The notes below the pieces were generated by a model. It was not told where the DNA came from and searched no databases. It saw only the letters and a program-made list of their open reading frames with translations. The translations under genes were made by a program, and so were the position numbers. A stretch of 64,000 nt of DNA from Paraspadella gotoi. Taxonomy: Eukaryota; Chaetognatha. The DNA is taken from NCBI GenBank assembly GCA_051294375.1, contig CM119263.1, positions 13,254,199 to 13,318,198 of the forward strand, given 5' to 3'. How positions within the stretch are numbered: position 1 is the first letter of the stretch; every line of letters starts with the position of its first letter. Shown here one piece after another: positions 25,250 through 37,298 of the stretch.

Positions 25250-26720
25250 ATGTAGGCGTTACACGGTGTGGGCGTCTTCTCTTTGGTTTGGGAGAGACGA
25301 AAAAAAGGAAAAAGTTTAATGGATTTGGGTTTTGTTTTGTTTTTTGTTTTTTTTTGTTTTTTTTTTTTTTTTTTATTTGAAATTTGGGGTCGGAGACATA
25401 GACGGAGCGATGCGATGCGTCGATATCAGTTGAGAAACTAAACCTCTAAGGATCGAAGACTTTATTAAGTGACAAGTTAAGGATAAGTAATCACAAAAAA
25501 GTTCATGTCGAACCTTTGTGTCGTTTGTTTTTTTTTTATTCGTCGATGGCGTTTTAACGGAGTCTGCTCATGGATCTTGAAAAAAAAAATTTAAAAAAAA
25601 AGAAGTCGTCCCGATGGTCATTGATTCCTTTCTTCCCGGGGTACAAGATGCACCAATGCCAAAAATTTTCTAGATATCAACTTTTTGAGATATAGCCTTC
25701 TAAAGGTGAAAATTTTCAAAAAGGTCTCTCTCTCAAACCCAATAAAGATAGCCTTGTAAGACTTTGGTATTAGATAATTTTAATCATGATCTACAATATG
25801 GTAGTATGCTTTTTTTTTCTATTCTCAATCTTTAATGAATAAAGTCAAATTAAAAATTTAGAAAAAAATATTCAATCTTGTAAAGGTTATTTTCCTATGG
25901 AAAACAAAAACTGATTGCAAAAATGGATACTCGCAAATGTAGCTAAGTATATGAATTGACGTTGAATGCACTTAACTCGATTTTTGTCCTTTACTTACCC
26001 CTCAGGAGAGAGCTTTGTTCTGACTGCAAATTTTAAAAAAATTTTATAAAATTCTGGCAATGAGCTTCGATTGACTTTAGTGAATCACTCTGCAGAACGA
26101 TTTTAGAAGCTGCCATCGAATAAAAAGTGCAAAAATGATAGATATTTGAACAAATGAAATTTTACGGAAAAAAATCTGGAATCCGCGATTTTTTATTGTT
26201 TTTATTTTTTTACTTTTTGGGTTTAACAGTGTTTCCTTAAGTGTCTTTGAAAATACGAAAATTTTTGCGTTTCTTCTTTTACGATATGAGCTACGTAAGT
26301 TGACAAGTTTTTTTACCAAAATTTTTTTTTCTAATACTAATTGGAGATTATGTAGTATCATTTATATGAATAATTTAGACAATATCCGAAAAATAAAAAA
26401 AATTAAAATTGTGAATCAATCAATATCAAAACAGGGAAGCCAAAATGTAAATAAATTAGACTGAGCGATATCATGTATCATGAGTGAAGGAATATCTGTG
26501 TTCTGTGGTCCAATTGTGGCTTATCATGGATGGCAAATACGAAGAATGTTCATGTGCTTACTGTTTATTTCGGATTCCCATTTAATTTTTCATGCAACTG
26601 AGTAAGTCATGAAGAGGTTACCAAACTCTGTGTGTCTAAACGCCACGAGAAAGAAAGCAGAGATAGAAGACAAAAAGAGATGGAACAAATTTAGAAAAAT
26701 GACAGATAGGTGTTAATCAA
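25250..26720. other. AT-rich, microsatellite-poor interval
   Basis: A homopolymer-rich stretch at 25335-25375, then AT-rich sequence without GA/TC arrays. A 94-codon frame on the minus strand (26077-26361) is K/R/F-rich and unrecognised. Nothing supports a gene. Confidence 0.4.
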
Positions 26721-26724
26721 AACT

Positions 26725-27430
26725 TTATAATTTTTTTATGGTTAAAGCTTGTGATAAGCGGCTACGGTGAGCTGAAGAAGACTGTCCGTAACTTCTATAA
26801 CCCCCTCTAGCAGCCATGGAACGGGTCCTGGGCTTTGGAACCAGGCTTGAGGGTTTGCCAATGCCCCCAAGGCGGGACTTACGGTCGTCTTCAAACGCTT
26901 CCGCAGGGTAGGTACGTGCGAGGCGGGAGAGGGTTAGGATTGACCCGGGTACAGTAGTGGTCATGAGCCCCGGGTCAGGACTGAAGTGTCATGCTTATAG
27001 GCGGGTGAACCTAGGCAATGCAGGCACTTAAAGCGCACTAAAAAATGGTGACGGTGGCCAAGTCTTGTTTGCACCTGTGAGGGCTAATGAGATGAATCGT
27101 CATTGAATTGATTTACTGACGATGTTGTATTGCAAGAGCCTAAAAAAGTAAAAGCAGTCTAAGAGTCGAGGAGAGTACCATAGTTATTGATAATTGATCA
27201 ACTTATACATGTGGTTGGGTTATTGGTGGAACTAAAAAATCCAACGCAACATAATCAGTCAGCAGACCATTGGTGCCGAGAGAAGGGCAATCGGATTATT
27301 CCCATTCCCATCAACGCCAAAGGAGTCGAGCGGGGGTCTAGACTGGTGGACGCCTAGCAGTTTAAAGGGACGAGGCGCTTAAAACCCCGCCTGTAACTCG
27401 GTGTTACAGCCTGATCCGAAGCTCAGGGAC
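26725..27430. other. GC-richer islands in AT-rich DNA, possible old transposon fragments
   Basis: 26740-27060 and 27270-27430 stand out by composition. A 79-codon minus-strand frame (26725-26964) matches no family I recognise. CTGTAAC / GTTACAG at 27391-27409 is a perfect 7-bp stem with a 5-nt loop. There is no identifiable transposase, reverse transcriptase or terminal repeat. Confidence 0.35.
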
Positions 27431-30326
27431 TGCTTATGATGCCAACAATTTCAATTACTTATATTGCATCAAGTCTTTAATATTTTGTTCCATGATAACC
27501 AACATAGTATTGTTGTTATTGCTTTTTATTACCATTGGAGAATGATTCTTGAATGACTAATTAGATTACTATAATACAATTAATTCTTTGCAGTGTGCAG
27601 AGGAGGCGTTCTTGGTCATTTTTTGATCCCGGTAAGGAGCTAATGGCATCCAGAACGAACCTTTGTTAATGAAAGAGGCAGGGAGTGTTAAATCTGTTTA
27701 CAGAGATTTCCATCATACTTATAAGAATAACTTATAGGGTGTGGAGATGTTCCTTGGTATCCACAAAAACTCTCCTGTGGCATATGATCATCTACCTTAT
27801 TAAAAATTATATTGATGTTGCACATTTCTTACTTGATTTTCTCTTATTTGTTGTCAAGATTTAGAGAATCTTCCAGGGTGTGGCGGTAGTGATTTATATC
27901 ACGGCTACTATTGGTAAGAATCTGTAGTCACATATTTATAACTAGTACTCACCATAATAAATCATTGAAATTCTTTTCTATATTTTTGAAAGTAGATTTC
28001 GAATTCCTACAAAAGTTGATAAAAGGATATTTTTAAAATTTAAAATTATTTTTATTATAGTGGGCCAATAAATATTATTAAATGATATTATTACACTTAA
28101 GATAATTTTATTTTTTCAGTTATATAAAAATAGTTCTTTCATTAATTTTAGCATAAGTACTATATGAGAAAGAATTTTTGATTAAGACTTTTCTTTATCA
28201 ACTTTTATGATGAATAAGACTCTGCTTTCAAAAACTAAAAAAAAACCCTATTTTTTAATTTTGACATTCTCTATGGTAAAGTACTATTGTATTAAATATG
28301 GGCGTATGCGAAATTATCAAAATATTTAAAAAAATTTATATATACAATGTCCTTTAGTACAAAACTGTTCATAAACAACTATTCAAATTTTTGATCTGCA
28401 CGCAACTAACTACGATCACTTACTTACACTAGGTATAGATTAGGGTTGTTGACTTATAGGATGTTGGTTCATACAATACGTCACATCAATTTTGTTATGG
28501 AAGATGTCACTGGTGAAGCAAAATATATTACATGTTTTTTAAAAGAAATTAATACAACCAAAAGTTTTCTCAGCCTAGAGAGAATGCATAAACAAATGGT
28601 TTTTTTGATCGACAAATCAATTGATAGCAATTTCTTTTTATTTTAAACAGTCCAACAGCGTCTACCAAACTAAGTAATCCGATAACAACAACGTTTCGAT
28701 TCATGTTTGTGGTGTTGGAATTTTATAATGAATATACGCAATAATAAATTGAATATATATTATATAATTATATATGTTATTTGTATGATTCCAACTAATA
28801 TGGGTATGTTATTTATAAAGACAAGGATAATTTGATTATAACATCCTTATGATACATATCAAAATTGATAAGTCAGGAGATTTCACAGGAACATTTTCAA
28901 TTTTCAAGTAAGGCATAAAACTATTTGTTTTTGTTTATTTGAGAACTACTATCTGAAATACTACACGATAATAATGATTAGAGGGGAAAAAGTTTGTATT
29001 TGGTAAAATGAATTCTTTGATTCATTACTCATTTTTCTTTTGGATTCCAAGACACTTTTATTCAATTTTTTTAATAACACATGATTTTCTTTTGGGACCA
29101 TTTGAGTCTGTCTAACGCTTTGGACATTGCAATTTGACTGCTATAGTTCTTCATACACATAGTTCCCTTATATTACAGGAAAAAATGATATTCTTTCTCG
29201 ACTGGATTTTAATTCCATGGTAAAACTGATGCACTTAATACTATGAAAGCCGCTCTGATATCCTGCGTTTTTGGTTAAACTGTCTTCACAAAATTCAAAA
29301 ATTTCAGCTCCACCAATGATCAAATCAAAACTGCAATTAATAAAGATTAGATTTCTTGTTATATATTAATTAATTACTTCATATGAATTTTGAATGTTAC
29401 AGGTTCGGGGTCCACTCGAAATTATTGGCAGCCAGGCACCTCCAATATAATGGGCTAACGCCGCCCGTGTAGTAGAAACAATCGAATGAAATAGTTAGTA
29501 AATATAGATGGCACTATTATTCATCCTCTACAGGACGATCATTAATCATAATGGTATTTGTAGACCATCACTGAGAAATGGCATTTCCATATTTTTAAAG
29601 AAAACTATGATTATCCTTTGCTGTAAGTAGAATCCTGGAGGGTAGGAACGTCCAGAGCCTTAGACTCAAGGAGCAGCCCATGTGCCGGTAATTCCGCAAT
29701 CTTTTAAAAAAGGTCCGCAGTAAAACATTTAATTCAAAATTTTAAAACTAATATTGCTTGGATACATTAGTACACTATAATAGATAACCTATTCAAAAGC
29801 TTTTGGGAAATAGTGTATCTCTTAGTCTTTGATGATAATGATCCATATCATTGCTCGTTAATCTTTGCCTCATAAGTCGATCATCAGCATCATTGCTGGA
29901 GATGATATCTTCCATCATGCACTGTTGATTGATCAGGATTACAATTGGCTAGAATGCTCGATCTTACAAAGGATTTTTTGTTTGAAAAACCTTAACATTT
30001 AAAACAAGTAAAGAAATTAGTTATTGTACACTATGTTCGGGGTTGTTCAGAGTAATTTCCTAAACTGGGCGAAGCGTTGATTCCGAATGTAAAAAAATGC
30101 TGTTAACTACTAACTGATTAACTACTTAATAAAATTTTAAATAAATAGTTCCAAAATCATTTAAATAACCTCGCAAAATCATGTCTTACAATTATTATAC
30201 TTCTGTACCAAGATTGTACTGAGGCCGATCCTTACTCTTCACCAGAAGATCTGGTCTTTCAATGATGGGACTGAATCGTGTTTGCATGATTCTCTGGATA
30301 CAAGGTTAAACATTATAGAGCATTTT
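27431..30326. other. AT-rich interval, nothing recognised
   Basis: No microsatellites and no frame above 70 codons. A small GC-richer patch at 29445-29480 and another at 29630-29700 resemble the islands at 26.7-27.4 kb in texture only. Confidence 0.4.
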
Positions 30327-30815
30327 TCAATTTGGTCTTACTGATATGGAGGTTCTGAGCTCATGAAGAACCGTCATCTCAGGGTTTGAAACATCTTTTT
30401 TCGAAATAAATAAAGAAACTTTCTCCAAAAAATAAAGAACAGCGAAAAAATAATTGAGGGTCGAAAGAATCATAGATGAGTAAACAACTTTTCTATCGTA
30501 AGTTTTGCTCGGGAGTTGACGTAATTCCCGGGAGATGACGGCAGTCCGCTTCATTGGTACGGTCATCACGATCTATAATGCTTAGTTGATTCTGACGTAA
30601 ATCGTTATAGATCTGTTGTAAGAGTTTGTAGGGCTGGTACAGACAGGAAGAAACAAGCACCACTTTTTATGCACGGCTGTAAGAGAGAAAGCTATCTTCC
30701 GTGGGAGAAAACAAAGATATAAAGTACTAACAAGGTATAGTGGGCCACCATGTTCAAAATGAGGTGTCAGGTAGATACCGAGAAACTTACAGCCGTACAC
30801 TCTGCTGGGGCACAT
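30327..30815 (-). pseudogene. Possible decayed non-LTR retrotransposon reverse transcriptase
   Basis: Two adjacent minus-strand frames (30815-30582, then 30569-30327) contain CKFLGIYLTPHF and KVVYSSMILSTLNY. These resemble the KFLGxxLD and YxSLIxSxLxYG blocks that follow the catalytic core in LINE reverse transcriptases, and they occur in the right order. The spacing is longer than usual, a stop separates them, and no catalytic motif was found upstream on that strand. This is a weak call made by eye. Confidence 0.2.
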
Positions 30816-31960
30816 TTTTGGCGTAGGGATACTCTGATTCTGTTACCCGTAGTAATTCAATTCATATTGCTTGCTGTTGCTTACGTGTGAAGTAAGACAG
30901 CAAAGTGCAAGAATTTGAGGGTATGTTGGTTTCCATATTTTTAGTTATGTGCTTGACTTTACATCAAGACCTTATTTAGAATATAAATAATGACTAAATG
31001 CATACTCTCATGAATTTGTCAGTTCATCGGTTAGAATCTCGAAGTAAGTGATGACCAAAGAACTAATTGGGCTCGCTTAAATTGCGGGGCGCGACTGTAT
31101 GGCAAGCAGGAGAGGGTCGTGGTATAAGAAGCATTTGCCACTCTGTATTAATGAAAACGATCGGATCATGACTATCAACACAATGGTGAAGGAAGCACAC
31201 ATCACACACACACGAGATCGGAAGGATGTGAAGAAATTAGATTGAGATTGGGCGCGATCACTGTGTACCCGCCGGGAAAAGGCGAAATTAAGTGCGTCGG
31301 AAAGCAGCAATTCTCAGGACGGGGTGCACTAGTATAGATTTTTATATCTCGTTGAAGTCGATTTTTTTACAATTTTTTTGTTTGTTCAAAATCTTATATG
31401 AACCAGACTCGTCCCGGTTGAAAAGTTCCCTTGATTGTATTCTTGTTAGCTGGCTATTGCTCTAAAACCAAACGTGTTGTCTTCGTTCACTGCTGAGCGC
31501 AGAATTATGACTGCTGCGGGCATTAGAAGAGTTACTACTCGTGAAAATACTACAGAAGGACAAGACAACATGAGATTATATTCCGTGTTGTATGTGATAG
31601 CGGAAAATACTTGTTATAATGTGTTAGTTTCCAGGTAAGACATTTGGAGACGAGAACTAATGTCGACAACTCGCTTATGCAAATTTGCGAGCCATCTAAC
31701 GAGGATTTTAAGTTGGCATTCCTCACGAGCGCCCGGAATATATAGTATTGTAAAATAATAAAAGAAACTCATGCCATCTAGAACTGAGTAAAAAAACTCA
31801 GATCGAGCATTCGGACCCGAGCCGTTCCGCCACGAGATTCCTCGACCCCTCCCTAAAAAGAACGAGCCGCCCCCGCGCCAAAAGAAATATAAGAAACGGC
31901 CGGAAATTGTTTCGGGTCCTGAAGGAAAATTAACGAAGAGCACATGAGTCAGCGATAACG
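30816..31960. other. Non-coding interval
   Basis: Mixed composition with no recognised gene. 31677-31684 is an octamer ATGCAAAT overlapping the palindrome GCAAATTTGC (31679-31688). Confidence 0.4.
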
Positions 31961-31969
31961 CGGGGCGGG

Positions 31970-32810
31970 GGTGTGCGTAGAGGGGAAGAAGTTTCAGAGG
32001 GGTGGAGGAGGTGTGGGTGGGCGAAGGGGAGGGAAGGGGGAAAGGGTATGGTGGGGTGTACCGGTGTTAAGATCGAAAGGGGGGTAGGCTCAGATGAAGG
32101 GAAGCGAGTATGGGCGGACGCGGGCGAGGTTGTGAAATTAGGGCGGGGACGCGGGGGACTGAGAGGGGGTGCGGGGTGGAGAGTGAGGGGGTGAACCGTG
32201 CGCGACTGGCGGGCGGCATACATCGGCGGCTCACGGGTCGTAAAGATGTCCAAGCCGGAAAAACAAAATGCCGCAACGACGCCGTCGTCGTCGGTATTTG
32301 AGGTGTCGAGAAATGGTGAAAAAAAATTTGACAAAAAAAAGTGCGACTGAGGTAGAGTGGAAGGGAGTTGGAGAGGCAGGGGGAGCTGATGAGAGGGAGA
32401 GAGGCTCAGTAAGAAAGGGAATAAGAAAGTGGTAGTGGTGGGTACTGGGTAAAATCGAAGGGGAGCTCATGGATAAGGAGCGAGTTGGGCGCGGCGAGCG
32501 TTTGAAATTGGCGGACCGGCTGAGAGGGCGGCGGTGGAGAGTGAGGGGGTGAACTGCGCGTGGCGGGCGGCATACATCGGCGCCACGGTCGTAAAGACCA
32601 AACCGAAAAAAAAATCCGAACGCGCGTTCGTTCGGTATTTGAGGTGTCGAGAAAATGTGAAAAAAAAATTTGACAAAAAAAAAGTAGCCGGACTGAGGTA
32701 GAGGTGGAAAGGGAGTTGGAGAGGCAGCGCGGGAGCTGATGAGANNNNNNNNNNNNNNNNNNNNNNNNNGGGAGAGAGGCCCAGTAAGAAAGGGAATAAG
32801 AAAGGTACAT
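31970..32810. repeat. Tandem near-duplicate, period about 358 bp
   Basis: The block GGCGGGCGGCATACATCGGCG to GAATAAGAAA occurs near 32208-32428 and again near 32566-32800; GTGAAC anchors at 32191 and 32549 give the period. A partial earlier copy begins near 31970. Copies differ mainly by small indels, and a 25-N gap (32745-32769) interrupts the second. This may be a real tandem repeat or an assembly artefact. Confidence 0.8.
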
Positions 32811-33385
32811 ATGAAGTTGTATAGCAACGATATATTCATATATGTTCTATATTATTAATCCGTTAGGATGATATTAAGTGATAAGATAATGATAGGATAA
32901 AAGTCAAATTATAAGATCCTTTACTGATCAGGGAAGATTTGCAAAGAGCCGAGCGCTCTACTCGGGATTTGGAATATGTTACCTACATTTAAAGATTTAA
33001 CCTTCTTCTTATACTTACATAAATATTATGTAACCCTTCCAAATTAAACATTTGATTATTTTGGAAAGTTTAAAGATTTAGGATATAAAATAGGCCAAGT
33101 AGTCTGTTTTTCATTTTCCAAATCTGATGGACAGTAAAACTTTTTTCTGTCCATCGCAGAAAAAAACCTTTACTCTCACAACCAACTCGCGCGCTTCCGC
33201 TTTCGACCCTCGTCTCGTCGCCAGCGAGATTTCCACCGCGTCAAACCCGTTCCCCGATCCGAGTCGCCTTCGCGAGGTTTCGGTCGGTGAACCAGATTCC
33301 GAGAATCCAGCTCGAAAATCGGGGCCTGGCACAACCAACGCGGGACGAAGGGGAGGAGGAAGAGGATGAGGCGGAGAGGAGGAGG

Positions 33386-33389
<4 letters not shown>

Positions 33390-33477
<88 letters not shown>
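33390..33477. repeat. (GA)44 microsatellite
   Basis: An essentially pure GA run of about 88 bases, preceded by GGAGGAAGAGG-type purine sequence. Confidence 0.95.
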
Positions 33478-33482
<5 letters not shown>

Positions 33483-34754
33483 GTTGTCGTCGCCAAGCTT
33501 TCGGGTGATGGGTCTTCCTCCCAACCCTTGGAGTTCTTTTTGGAAGGAAACCCTTATACATATAAACATGAGTTGCGCGCGAGAGAAGAGAAGAGAGAAA
33601 TTTCTTCGATTCTTTCTTTTTCTCTTTCTCTTTCTCTCTGGGTTTTTTCTTCCTTTTTTTTCCTTTTTTTTTTAAGGAAAAAACCATAGGAAAAGTCTAC
33701 CTAAGAATGAGACAAAGAGTGAGACAAGATGGTACATGGCGAGATAGACATACAAAATAAGAAAGAAAGAAATATAGAAATGAAAAACAGAAAGAATACA
33801 AAGACAACAGGTATCGTCCTCTAATGACAGAGACAGAAACAGAGACAGAGACGATGGCGATCATGACAATGATGTCAGTGACAAAGAAAGAAAAAGATGA
33901 AAAAAAAAAGAAAGATGGAAAGACGAGGGAGATCTGCGGCAGGGATTACAGGTAAGAGAGAAGAAGAGAGGTTAAAGGTAAGAAAAGAAAAAGAGAGGCG
34001 AAAGGAAAAAAAAAGAGAGAAAAAGATAGGAACGTAAAATGCAACTAAGTCATAACCCCGAAAAGAGAAAAGAGAAGAATAAAAGAAGTTGACACTTGAA
34101 CTTTTGAGGACGACCCAATGGGGCCAATGCAGCCAATGGGCAAAGAAGGAGGATGCGATTGGTCGACGAGGATAGGATTCCACCTGGGAATTGACGCCTT
34201 GTAATGCGATTACTCAAATTCATCTTTTTTGTTAAATTTCATTCAGATTTAAAAATTCATATATTTTTTTTTAAATTGAAGTACGAAATAAGGATAAAAG
34301 CGAACGAAATGAATTTACTGGTATTTCGACATATTTCGGGAGTTGAATGTCAAACAACTGCAATAAGGTTTTTCGTTCTCGATTCACTCCAACGAATTCC
34401 AAAGAATCACCAGCGCCATCATTAGCACTAACGCCAGCATCAGCACCAGCTCGAGCAGCGCCGTACGCGATTCTGACGCTGACGACGATCCGGATCCACG
34501 ATCGTCCCGAATTAGAGTCCGTTTATTTGAATAATTCATCTCCCGGTCATCGACCGTAACTCAAATATTATGTTGGCTTTGTTATACTCTGATGTTTGCA
34601 AAGTTGCGCCGATCAGGATGGACGACGACCACGGCAACAACGGCAACAACAGCAAGAACAGCAACAACGACATCGAGAAAGAAAAAAAAAAAGCTACAGA
34701 TGATATCTTTGTAGTTTTTTTATTTCTACTGAGTACCGATTTTGAATTACGATT

Positions 34755-34955
34755 CCCTAACGACGACGACGTCCATGCCGATGACGAAAACGACGACGAT
34801 GACGACGACGACATAGAGACGGCGACAATTTTCACGACGACGAGGTGGACCATCGCCTTCTGTCTTTGGGAGAAAACGCGTGAAACGACTTCGTCGTCGT
34901 CTGTGCCGTCGTCGTCGTCGTCGTTCTCCTCGTCGTCGTCGTCGTCGTTCGTGGC
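34755..34955. repeat. GAC then CGT trinucleotide tracts
   Basis: GACGACGAC-rich sequence (34758-34815) is followed within 80 bp by TCGTCGTCG-rich sequence (34889-34952), so the two form an imperfect inverted pair. Confidence 0.7.
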
Positions 34956-35448
34956 TCGAACTTGGAACGTGCTCTCACCTTTTTCTTCCTTCTCTCTATC
35001 TTCTCTCTGCTTCTTCTTCTTCTTCTTCTTCTTCCATTATTTTTTTTGGTCTTCGAATTTACATCCCAGTTCTCAACAACGAATCTCGCCTCCAGCCATC
35101 TTTTTTCTTTTTCTTTTTTTTAACAAGACAAAAGAAAGATAATTTTTTTCGTTTAATTATTTTCGCATTTTTTTAATTTCTAATTGTCTTCTGACAGATT
35201 CATAATTTTTACGATCTCGTCGGCTATCTTTCAAAAACTGACTGGGACGTCGACGACAAGGAAAATAACAACAACAATAAAAGTAACAATTAAGTTAAGA
35301 TATTTTTTTAAATAACGATATTAAAATACATATTACTAAAATAAAGCATAAAAATATGTATAACACAACAAAAATAAAAACGTTAACAAAACAAGAAAAA
35401 AACACGTAAAGCGAACACTGCAAGTATTTGACGTTTATAATTTTAGAG

Positions 35449-35575
<127 letters not shown>

Positions 35576-36124
35576 CACGTACACGAGACGCCTTACTTGT
35601 TCCGATTCGGTTCTTTTCCTTCTTTTTCCTCCAGAAACCAACGCAAAACCTTTTCGCGCCTTTCTCAATTTCCCGTCCACTTTTTGATATTTGCAAGCAT
35701 CAGTGGCATTTTGATTGCTTGTTTGTCTTTCAAAAGTGCAAGCACATTTTCTCTTCAACAAGTCCGCGACAGAAGAAATGTTTTAGAACAAAGTCATAAG
35801 TGTCTTATTTAGAAACGAATCCCAAGTTTTCAATAGGAACGTTTATGTTACGTTTAGTGAAATAAAAAAAAAGCCCCCAAAATAATCCCCGTGTTTCATT
35901 TTAATTGGATTAGTTCTGTACCTTTCGCGATTTCCTGCCTCCTCTTGTACAGATAAAAAAAGAGAGAGAGAGAAAAAAGGAAAAGGCATCTTAAAGTCTC
36001 AGAGCTTTTTTGTGGCCGGAGTCAATTTTTCTATTCTCTCTATATTTTGTTCTCGTTTTTTTTCTGATCTTCTTTTTGAAAGAATAAAAAAGGAAAAAAA
36101 AATTCTGATTCTATTTTTCGGTGC

Positions 36125-36188
36125 CACTGAAGGTGCAGATCTCGGGGCGGTTGTGATGGCGACGCCAAAGGCAGGGTTCGAACCCACG
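36125..36188. repeat. tRNA-like B-box sequence at the edge of a gap
   Basis: GGCAGGGTTCGAACCCACG ends at the 207-N gap 36189-36395. GGGTTCGAACCC is a strong B-box-like palindrome, but the rest of a tRNA is missing or in the gap. A tRNA-derived SINE or a truncated tRNA gene are both possible. Confidence 0.35.
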
Positions 36189-36834
36189 NNNNNNNNNNNN
36201 NNNNNNNNNNNNNNNNNNNNNNNNNNNNNNNNNNNNNNNNNNNNNNNNNNNNNNNNNNNNNNNNNNNNNNNNNNNNNNNNNNNNNNNNNNNNNNNNNNNN
36301 NNNNNNNNNNNNNNNNNNNNNNNNNNNNNNNNNNNNNNNNNNNNNNNNNNNNNNNNNNNNNNNNNNNNNNNNNNNNNNNNNNNNNNNNNNNNNNNAGAGA
36401 GGTCACCACGGCTCGAACATTTTTTACGACAAACCGACTAACTTCTGCTTTTTGACAAATTCACAGTCACGGTGTTAACTCGATTGCGTTACCACCCATA
36501 CTTCTCACGACGTTGCCACTCAAATTTCAGATCGCCCCGTCACTTCACTATTTCTTTTTTCTTGTCTTTAATTTTCTTCTTGTATTCCCTACATATTCTT
36601 CGCGATTTTTTGCTTCAAAAGCCTACGAATCATTTGCTCCGCTTTTTCTTCATTCGGTTTAGATTTCAAATCACATATTATTAATCCCGTCATCAATAAA
36701 AAATTTTTCGTCAAATATAACATCTTTATACTAAATATAATTACAACGAATCGTCTCACAATTTTTTTTTTTTTTTGGTATTAAACCGTCTAAACCCGAC
36801 CGTTTTTTTTTCCTTCCTTCGACCACTTACCCAG

Positions 36835-36982
36835 AATTTTTTCTCCTCCTCCTCCTCTTCCTCCTCTTCATCCTGCTCATCCTCCTCCTCCTCGTCATCG
36901 TCGCTGGGTTGCGTCACATCGTCGCTATCATCGTCGCCGTCATCGTCGTCGTTTCCCTCCTGAAGAGCGAGAAGCGAAGTCT
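36835..36982. repeat. CTC and CGT trinucleotide tract running into a gap
   Basis: CTCCTCCTC then CATCGTCGTCGCC-type triplets stop at the 73-N gap 36983-37055, and GACGACGA resumes on its far side. The gap probably holds more of this array. It lies within 320 bp of the POU start codon. Confidence 0.7.
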
Positions 36983-37204
36983 NNNNNNNNNNNNNNNNNN
37001 NNNNNNNNNNNNNNNNNNNNNNNNNNNNNNNNNNNNNNNNNNNNNNNNNNNNNNNCGACGACGAAACCGACGACGACGATAAAAACTACGAAAATCTTCT
37101 CGATCTCATCTTCACGCGCGAGAATCGATTCGTGTAATACATAAAAGAAAAAAGAAAATTAATAATTACAACATTTCATTTTTAAAACCCAACGACAAAT
37201 AGTT

Positions 37205-37221
37205 GTTCTTTTTTTTTTCAG
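37205..37221 (+). promoter_or_regulatory. Candidate 3' splice acceptor upstream of the POU coding start
   Basis: A run of about 13 pyrimidines ends in CAG at 37219-37221, 78 bases before the chosen ATG, and A-rich sequence with possible branch points precedes it. If used, the gene has a spliced 5' UTR or an upstream exon. No upstream exon could be identified; a gap at 36983-37055 lies close by. Confidence 0.45.
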
Positions 37222-37298
37222 CAAAAAACGGAAAAAAAGAGAAACAAAGAAGAGAGAGAAAACAAAAAAACAGGTGTTGTCCGTGAGAGCCTCCGACG

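Noticed and set aside
31214-31223. AGATCGGAAG, resembling the start of a sequencing adapter
   Set aside because: The match stops after 10 bases and the next bases differ from the adapter, so it is most likely chance.
6459-31684. Apparent enrichment of perfect POU octamers around the POU gene
   Set aside because: Four in the window is about what base composition predicts (rough estimate 3-4), so there is no enrichment.
25250-31960. Endogenous large DNA virus insertion in the microsatellite-poor block
   Set aside because: No long open frame or recognisable viral protein is present; the block is AT-rich and stop-dense.
36165-36188. Functional tRNA gene near the GGGTTCGAACCC motif
   Set aside because: Only a T-arm-like piece is visible before the gap; no acceptor, D-arm or anticodon stem can be drawn.
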